Below, piece by piece: positions 59,985 to 64,000 of a DNA stretch of 64,000 nt (position 1 is the first letter of the stretch; the number at the start of each line of letters is the position of its first letter). The position numbers were made by a program, and so were the translations under genes. A model generated the notes under the pieces. It saw nothing but the letters and a program-made list of their open reading frames with translations, searched no databases and was not told the origin of the DNA. The stretch lies in the NCBI RefSeq assembly GCF_900101855.1, contig NZ_FMVC01000001.1, positions 248,001 through 312,000 on the forward strand. Direction: 5' to 3'. Source of the DNA: Flavobacterium anhuiense (lineage in GTDB: Bacteria > Bacteroidota > Bacteroidia > Flavobacteriales > Flavobacteriaceae).

Positions 59985-62966
59985 TTAGAAACTTGCATTT
60001 ACTCCAAACAAGAATGTTCTTGCTCTTGGGTAAACGTTACCATCAATTCCGTTGAATTTCTCCGGATCCAATCCATCATATTTTGTAAGTACAAAAACGT
60101 TCTGAACACCAGCTGAGAATCTTAAAGAAACATCTTTTAATAAAGATTTATCTAAAGTATATCCTAGAGTTACGTTATCTAATTTGATAAAAGAAGCATC
60201 TTTTACGTAATAGTCTGATAAGTAACGCTGTGTTCCATTATCTTCAAAAACAAATCCAGTATTTAAGTAATCTGAACTTACATTTGACAAGTCAGTTTGT
60301 CTTCTTAAAGCAGCATCAGAATAGCCCATGTTAGAATTTACATTATCAAAAATGTAATTTCCTAAACTTGCTCTCCAGTTCATTGTAAAATCAAACTTTT
60401 TGTAGTTTAAAGTTGAGAATAAACCAAATGTGTAATCTGCAGTTGGTTTGTTATATCTGTAACGATCGTTAGCATCAATTTTACCATCTCCGTTTCTGTC
60501 TACATAAGCCCCAGCGATTGGTTTTTTGTTAGCATCATATAATTGTTCGTAAACAAAGAATGAGTTTGGAGCAGATCCAACTGTGTTAATTAAAACTTTG
60601 TTTCCATTTCCACCTTTAATGTTATCCCCTACTTCATAACCTTGGAAACCAGGAACAGTCTGACCTAAATTTTCAATTTTTTGATCTAAGTAAGTAGCAT
60701 TAACAGCAACATTCCAAGTTAAATTATCTTTTTTAATGATATCAGATTGAAGGCTAAACTCAACTCCTTTTGTTCTTAAATCACCAATATTATTAAATCC
60801 TTGGTTTCTTAAGTTAGCTCCATCTGGAACCAATACATCAGCTAATAAGTCAGATGATTTCTTATCAAAATAGTTAAGAGTACCTGTAATTCTATCATTT
60901 AAGAATCCGAAATCAACCCCAATATTCATTTCAGCTAATTCTTCCCATTTGATATTTTGATTATATCCTTCTGGTCTAGCTGTTCTGTAAACAACACCAT
61001 TAAATACATACTGAGTATTAACAGTACCTAAAGTAACTCTTCTTAAATAATCGTACTGAGCAGAAATATCTTGCTGACCTGTAGTTCCATAACCAACTCT
61101 CAATTTTAAGCTAGAAAGCGTTTCATTATCTTTTAAGAAAGACTCTTCAGCAATATTCCATGCAAAAGCACCTCCCATAAAGTTACCCCATCTGTTTTCT
61201 TCAGAAAAACGTGAAGTTCCGTCTCTTCTGTAGTTTAAAGTCAATAAATATTTACTGTCCCAACCTAAATTCACACGACCAAAATATGATTGTAAATTGA
61301 TGTCTGGATCAGTAATAACATCTTCATTTCTACTAGCTGCAGGCTGTGTAAGCGCTCCTGATTGATATTTTTCTTTTTGGAACAATTGGTAGTTATAACC
61401 AGCTGTAGCATCCAATTTAAGTTTTCCTATATTTTTGCTATAAACAAAATAGGTATTTAAATTTTTGTTTTGAAGGTCATCAGTATAAGTATCATAGTTA
61501 CCTAAATTCACCCAAGTTCCTGAACTAAAAGGATTTGGCTGATATCCTAAAGCACTTTCTGTACTTTGTCTGTTGTATCCGCTACTGTCAAATCTGTCAA
61601 TACCAGCTTCAGCAACAACTCTTAAATCTTCGAAAAAGTGGAATTTATAGTCAACGCTAATATTACCCCATTTTCTTGTAGATTTAGATCTTTTATCTTC
61701 TTGATTTAATCTCGCAACAGGATTTTTAGCAGGTAATAATGCTAAATTTCCGTTTGGCTCCAACCATTCAAAATATCCTCCATAACGAGAACCTGCTTGG
61801 TAAGGAGATTGAGTTGGATCAAAACTGATTGCAGAACCAATAACTGCGTCTTCGTCCTGAAATTGATTTTTACTGAAAGATAAGTTTCCGCTAATATCAA
61901 TTTTTAAGTGATTGTCAAATAAAACTGGATTTAACGATATCGATGTCGTAGTTCTTTCAAAAGAAGTATTTCTTAAGATTCCTGGGTTATCAACATTTCC
62001 AACAGATAAACGTACTGGTAATTTATCAAATAAAGCACCGCTTACAGAGATATTATTGTTTGTTGTAAGAGCTGTATGGAAAATTTCATCTTGCCAGTTT
62101 GTGCTTGCAGTTCCCATTAATGCTTTTTGAGCATCGCTTCCTTTTTCATTTACGAAAGCACGAAATTGATCTGCACTTAAAACATCAACTGTATTAGCAA
62201 CTGTATTAATACCAACTTGAGAACTGAAGTTTACTTTTACACCACCTTTAGTCCCTTTTTTAGTTGTAATTACAATTACACCATTTGCCGCACGAGAACC
62301 ATAAATAGCTGCCGCAGAAGCATCTTTTAATACTGTAAAAGATTCAATATCATTTGGATCAATCGTAGATAAAATACTTGTAGCACCACTTGGCACAGCA
62401 TTACTTAATGGAAGTCCGTCCAAAATAATCAATGGATCATTAGAAGCACTTAATGAAGATCCTCCACGAATTCTAATATCTGCTTTTGCTCCAGGTGCTC
62501 CACCTCCAACAACATTCACACCAGCAATACGACCACCAATTAAACTTTCTGGAGTTACGTTAATACCTTTGTTAAATTCTTTTGCTGAAATTTGAGAAAC
62601 AGAACCCGTAGCATCTTTTTTCTTAACAGTACCATAACCTACTTGTACAACAACTTCTTGTAATTGATTTGTATCTTCGCTTAAAGAAACAGCTAAGTTT
62701 TTTTGACCATTAAATACAATAGTCTCTGTTTTGTATCCGATAAATGAAACTAAAATTTTGTCTCCATTTTTCAGATTAGGCAATTGAAATTTACCATCAA
62801 AATCAGTAGAGGTACCTCCTGCAGCACCTTGAACATTTACATTTACTCCCGGTATTGGCTGACCTGTGGTATGATCAGTTACCGTACCATTTAAAGTGTT
62901 CTGAGCCAACACTGTAAAAGGCAACAATAGGAATAAAAATAACAACTTTTTGTAAATTGTTTTCAT
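59985..62966 (-). CDS. susC: SusC/RagA-family TonB-linked outer-membrane transporter
   Basis: SusC imports oligosaccharides with energy from TonB. The 993-residue protein has a signal peptide (ending VLAQ), a carboxypeptidase-like domain (about 24-100, LNGTVTDHTTGQPIPGV), a plug with VQVGYGTVKKKDATGSVS and IRGGSSLSASNDPLIILDG plus SAAIYGSRAANGVIVITTKKG, and a barrel ending in FLFGVNASF. Together with susD, susE and the amylase it forms a starch or maltodextrin locus. Length is slightly above the family norm but unremarkable. Confidence 0.97.
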   Translation of the reverse strand: MKTIYKKLLFLFLLLPFTVLAQNTLNGTVTDHTTGQPIPGVNVNVQGAAGGTSTDFDGKFQLPNLKNGDKILVSFIGYKTETIVFNGQKNLAVSLSEDTNQLQEVVVQVGYGTVKKKDATGSVSQISAKEFNKGINVTPESLIGGRIAGVNVVGGGAPGAKADIRIRGGSSLSASNDPLIILDGLPLSNAVPSGATSILSTIDPNDIESFTVLKDASAAAIYGSRAANGVIVITTKKGTKGGVKVNFSSQVGINTVANTVDVLSADQFRAFVNEKGSDAQKALMGTASTNWQDEIFHTALTTNNNISVSGALFDKLPVRLSVGNVDNPGILRNTSFERTTTSISLNPVLFDNHLKIDISGNLSFSKNQFQDEDAVIGSAISFDPTQSPYQAGSRYGGYFEWLEPNGNLALLPAKNPVARLNQEDKRSKSTRKWGNISVDYKFHFFEDLRVVAEAGIDRFDSSGYNRQSTESALGYQPNPFSSGTWVNLGNYDTYTDDLQNKNLNTYFVYSKNIGKLKLDATAGYNYQLFQKEKYQSGALTQPAASRNEDVITDPDINLQSYFGRVNLGWDSKYLLTLNYRRDGTSRFSEENRWGNFMGGAFAWNIAEESFLKDNETLSSLKLRVGYGTTGQQDISAQYDYLRRVTLGTVNTQYVFNGVVYRTARPEGYNQNIKWEELAEMNIGVDFGFLNDRITGTLNYFDKKSSDLLADVLVPDGANLRNQGFNNIGDLRTKGVEFSLQSDIIKKDNLTWNVAVNATYLDQKIENLGQTVPGFQGYEVGDNIKGGNGNKVLINTVGSAPNSFFVYEQLYDANKKPIAGAYVDRNGDGKIDANDRYRYNKPTADYTFGLFSTLNYKKFDFTMNWRASLGNYIFDNVNSNMGYSDAALRRQTDLSNVSSDYLNTGFVFEDNGTQRYLSDYYVKDASFIKLDNVTLGYTLDKSLLKDVSLRFSAGVQNVFVLTKYDGLDPEKFNGIDGNVYPRARTFLFGVNASF

Positions 62967-63032
62967 ACTTTTTGTTTAAATTAGTTTTGAGTTTTTGAAT
63001 GTTAGTTAAGTTTTTAATTTTACTTCGAATTT

Positions 63033-63061
63033 CAAAATTATGAATTTATTAACATGCTCAA
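63033..63061 (-). promoter_or_regulatory. Promoter of the sus operon
   Basis: On the minus strand TTG (63061-63059), 18 bases, TAATTTTG (63040-63033), an exact consensus match. Transcription would begin near 63027, leaving a leader of about 60 bases before the susC ATG. Confidence 0.7.
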
Positions 63062-63127
63062 CCAGAGACATTTTTTATTGCTTTACGAAAACGTGGTAGT
63101 GTTGAAAACTTTCTATATTTTGTAATC

Positions 63128-63141
63128 TTTTAGCGTTAAAA
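63128..63141. promoter_or_regulatory. Candidate LacI-type operator
   Basis: TTTTAGCGTTAAAA is a near-palindrome with a central CG, as many LacI-family operators have. It lies immediately before the TTG of the regulator's own promoter, which would suit autoregulation. This is a single-site guess from symmetry. Confidence 0.3.
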
Positions 63142-63172
63142 TTGTCAATTATAAAAATTTCAGATACCTTTA
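63142..63172 (+). promoter_or_regulatory. Candidate promoter of the LacI-family regulator gene
   Basis: TTG (63142-63144), 20 bases, TACCTTTA (63165-63172; one mismatch). The start would be about 25 bases before the ATG at 63203. Confidence 0.5.
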
Positions 63173-63202
63173 TTATTAAATAGATTTTTTTCAATTAACA
63201 AC

Positions 63203-64000
63203 ATGAAACGAAAAATAACCCTAAAACAGATTGCAAAAGAACTGGATGTTTCTATTTCAACTGTCTCAAAATCACTTAGAAACAGCCTTGAAATTGGAGA
63301 AGAAACAAGGCTAAAAGTGCAGGCTTTTGCTAAGTTTTACAACTATAAACCAAACAATATTGCCCTTAGTTTAAAAAACCGAAAAACGAAAAGTATTGGG
63401 ATCATTATTCCTGAAATCGTACACTACTTTTTCTCTACTGTAATCAACGGAATTGAACAGGTTGCGAACGAATATGGCTACAGTGTTGTCATATGCGTAT
63501 CTGATGATTCTTTTGATAAAGAGGTTCTAAATATGGAGATGTTAGCCAATGGAAGTATCGACGGTTTTATCATGTCTCTTTCTAAAGAAACCCAATATAA
63601 AGGCGACTTTCACCACATCACAGAAGTGATCAATCAGGGAATGCCGGTTGTCATGTTTGACCGCGTTACCAATGATATTTTATGCGATAAAGTAATTATT
63701 GATGATAAATCTGCAGCTTATGAAGCCGTTCAGAGCTTAATTGACAGCGGACGAAAAAAAATTGCACTCGTAACAACTGTTGATTATGTAAGCGTTGGAA
63801 AATTAAGAACTGACGGTTACGAAAAAGCTTTATTAGATAACGGACTGCCTTTTAATGAAGATTTAATCATAAAAATTGAAGATGTCGATACTTGCGAAAT
63901 AACCATTTCTGAGCTACTGCACGCCAGAGCTTTTGATGCTGTTTTCGCGGTAAATGAACTTTTCGCAGTAACTATTATCAAAACTGCAAATAAAATGGGG
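63203..64000 (+). CDS. LacI-family transcriptional regulator (5' part)
   Basis: The first 266 codons of a LacI/GalR-type regulator; the frame is open to the window end. Residues 1-55 form the DNA-binding domain (LKQIAKELDVSISTVSKSLRN, then YKPNNIALSLKNRKTKSIGIIIPE as hinge and start of the sugar-binding core). The ligand-binding domain includes VNGIEQVANEYGY-like and GMPVVMFDRVTND segments, as in maltose or sugar-responsive relatives. It is divergent from susC, and therefore the likely regulator of the starch locus, with a maltose-type inducer as an inference. Confidence 0.93.
   Translation, partial: MKRKITLKQIAKELDVSISTVSKSLRNSLEIGEETRLKVQAFAKFYNYKPNNIALSLKNRKTKSIGIIIPEIVHYFFSTVINGIEQVANEYGYSVVICVSDDSFDKEVLNMEMLANGSIDGFIMSLSKETQYKGDFHHITEVINQGMPVVMFDRVTNDILCDKVIIDDKSAAYEAVQSLIDSGRKKIALVTTVDYVSVGKLRTDGYEKALLDNGLPFNEDLIIKIEDVDTCEITISELLHARAFDAVFAVNELFAVTIIKTANKMG

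Overview
The window comes from a low-GC member of the Bacteroidota, most likely a Flavobacterium (family Flavobacteriaceae). The lineage is shown by SusC/SusD-type outer-membrane genes, a type IX secretion (T9SS) C-terminal sorting domain on the amylase, exosortase F with its partner protein, a short Bacteroidota-type RpoD, many lipoproteins, and promoter-like sequences of the form TTG/TTTG-N17-23-TAnnTTTG. The genus is an inference from gene content and arrangement, not from a database search. I see no phage, plasmid, transposase, CRISPR array or rRNA. The only RNA gene recognised is a tRNA-Phe.

Layout. 1-5295: the cell-elongation cluster mreB (5' end outside the window), mreC, mreD, PBP2 and rodA. 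5556-9267 (minus): a DedA-type membrane protein and a probable transition-metal (copper-like) uptake set made of a HYC_CC_PP-type protein, a TonB-dependent receptor and a periplasmic HMA protein. 9314-10286 (minus): exosortase F and its associated membrane protein. 10357-12502: a GAF-type methionine sulfoxide reductase and two tandem YwqK/MORN-repeat proteins, the second ending in a TonB C-terminal domain. 12665-15255: rpsO and pnp, with a structured CA-rich pnp leader. 15579-24507: an accessory outer-membrane locus with an STN-domain TonB receptor, three tandem DUF4249 lipoproteins and a large MG2-like secreted protein. 24663-27311: rpoD, rpe and a secreted nuclease. 27407-34607: the periplasmic protease Prc, then surE, a small membrane gene, lpxB, an NlpC/P60 lipoprotein and comEC.

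34610-41871 (minus): a dipeptidyl peptidase, two POT peptide transporters and three paralogous thioredoxin-like proteins, two of which have lost the CxxC. 42052-44371: class II HMG-CoA reductase and a GYDIA-type GHMP kinase, both linked to mevalonate metabolism. 45097-51328 (minus): an envelope operon of coaX, an outer-membrane protein, lptC, a small membrane protein, a CorC/HlyC-type transporter and ppiD. 51428-51500: tRNA-Phe. 52388-54129: an MHS-type symporter with a small membrane partner. 54270-64000: a starch/maltodextrin utilisation locus (susC, susD, susE, GH13 alpha-amylase) divergent from a LacI-family regulator cut by the window end.

Much of the window concerns the cell envelope: wall elongation, LPS assembly, outer-membrane protein folding, TonB-dependent uptake and periplasmic proteolysis. 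The parts least explained by known systems are the DUF4249 array, the redox-dead thioredoxin paralogs, the MORN-TonB protein, and several intergenic RNA or DNA structures: the pnp leader hairpin, a 33-bp perfect inverted repeat, and terminators embedded in the coding ends of convergent genes.
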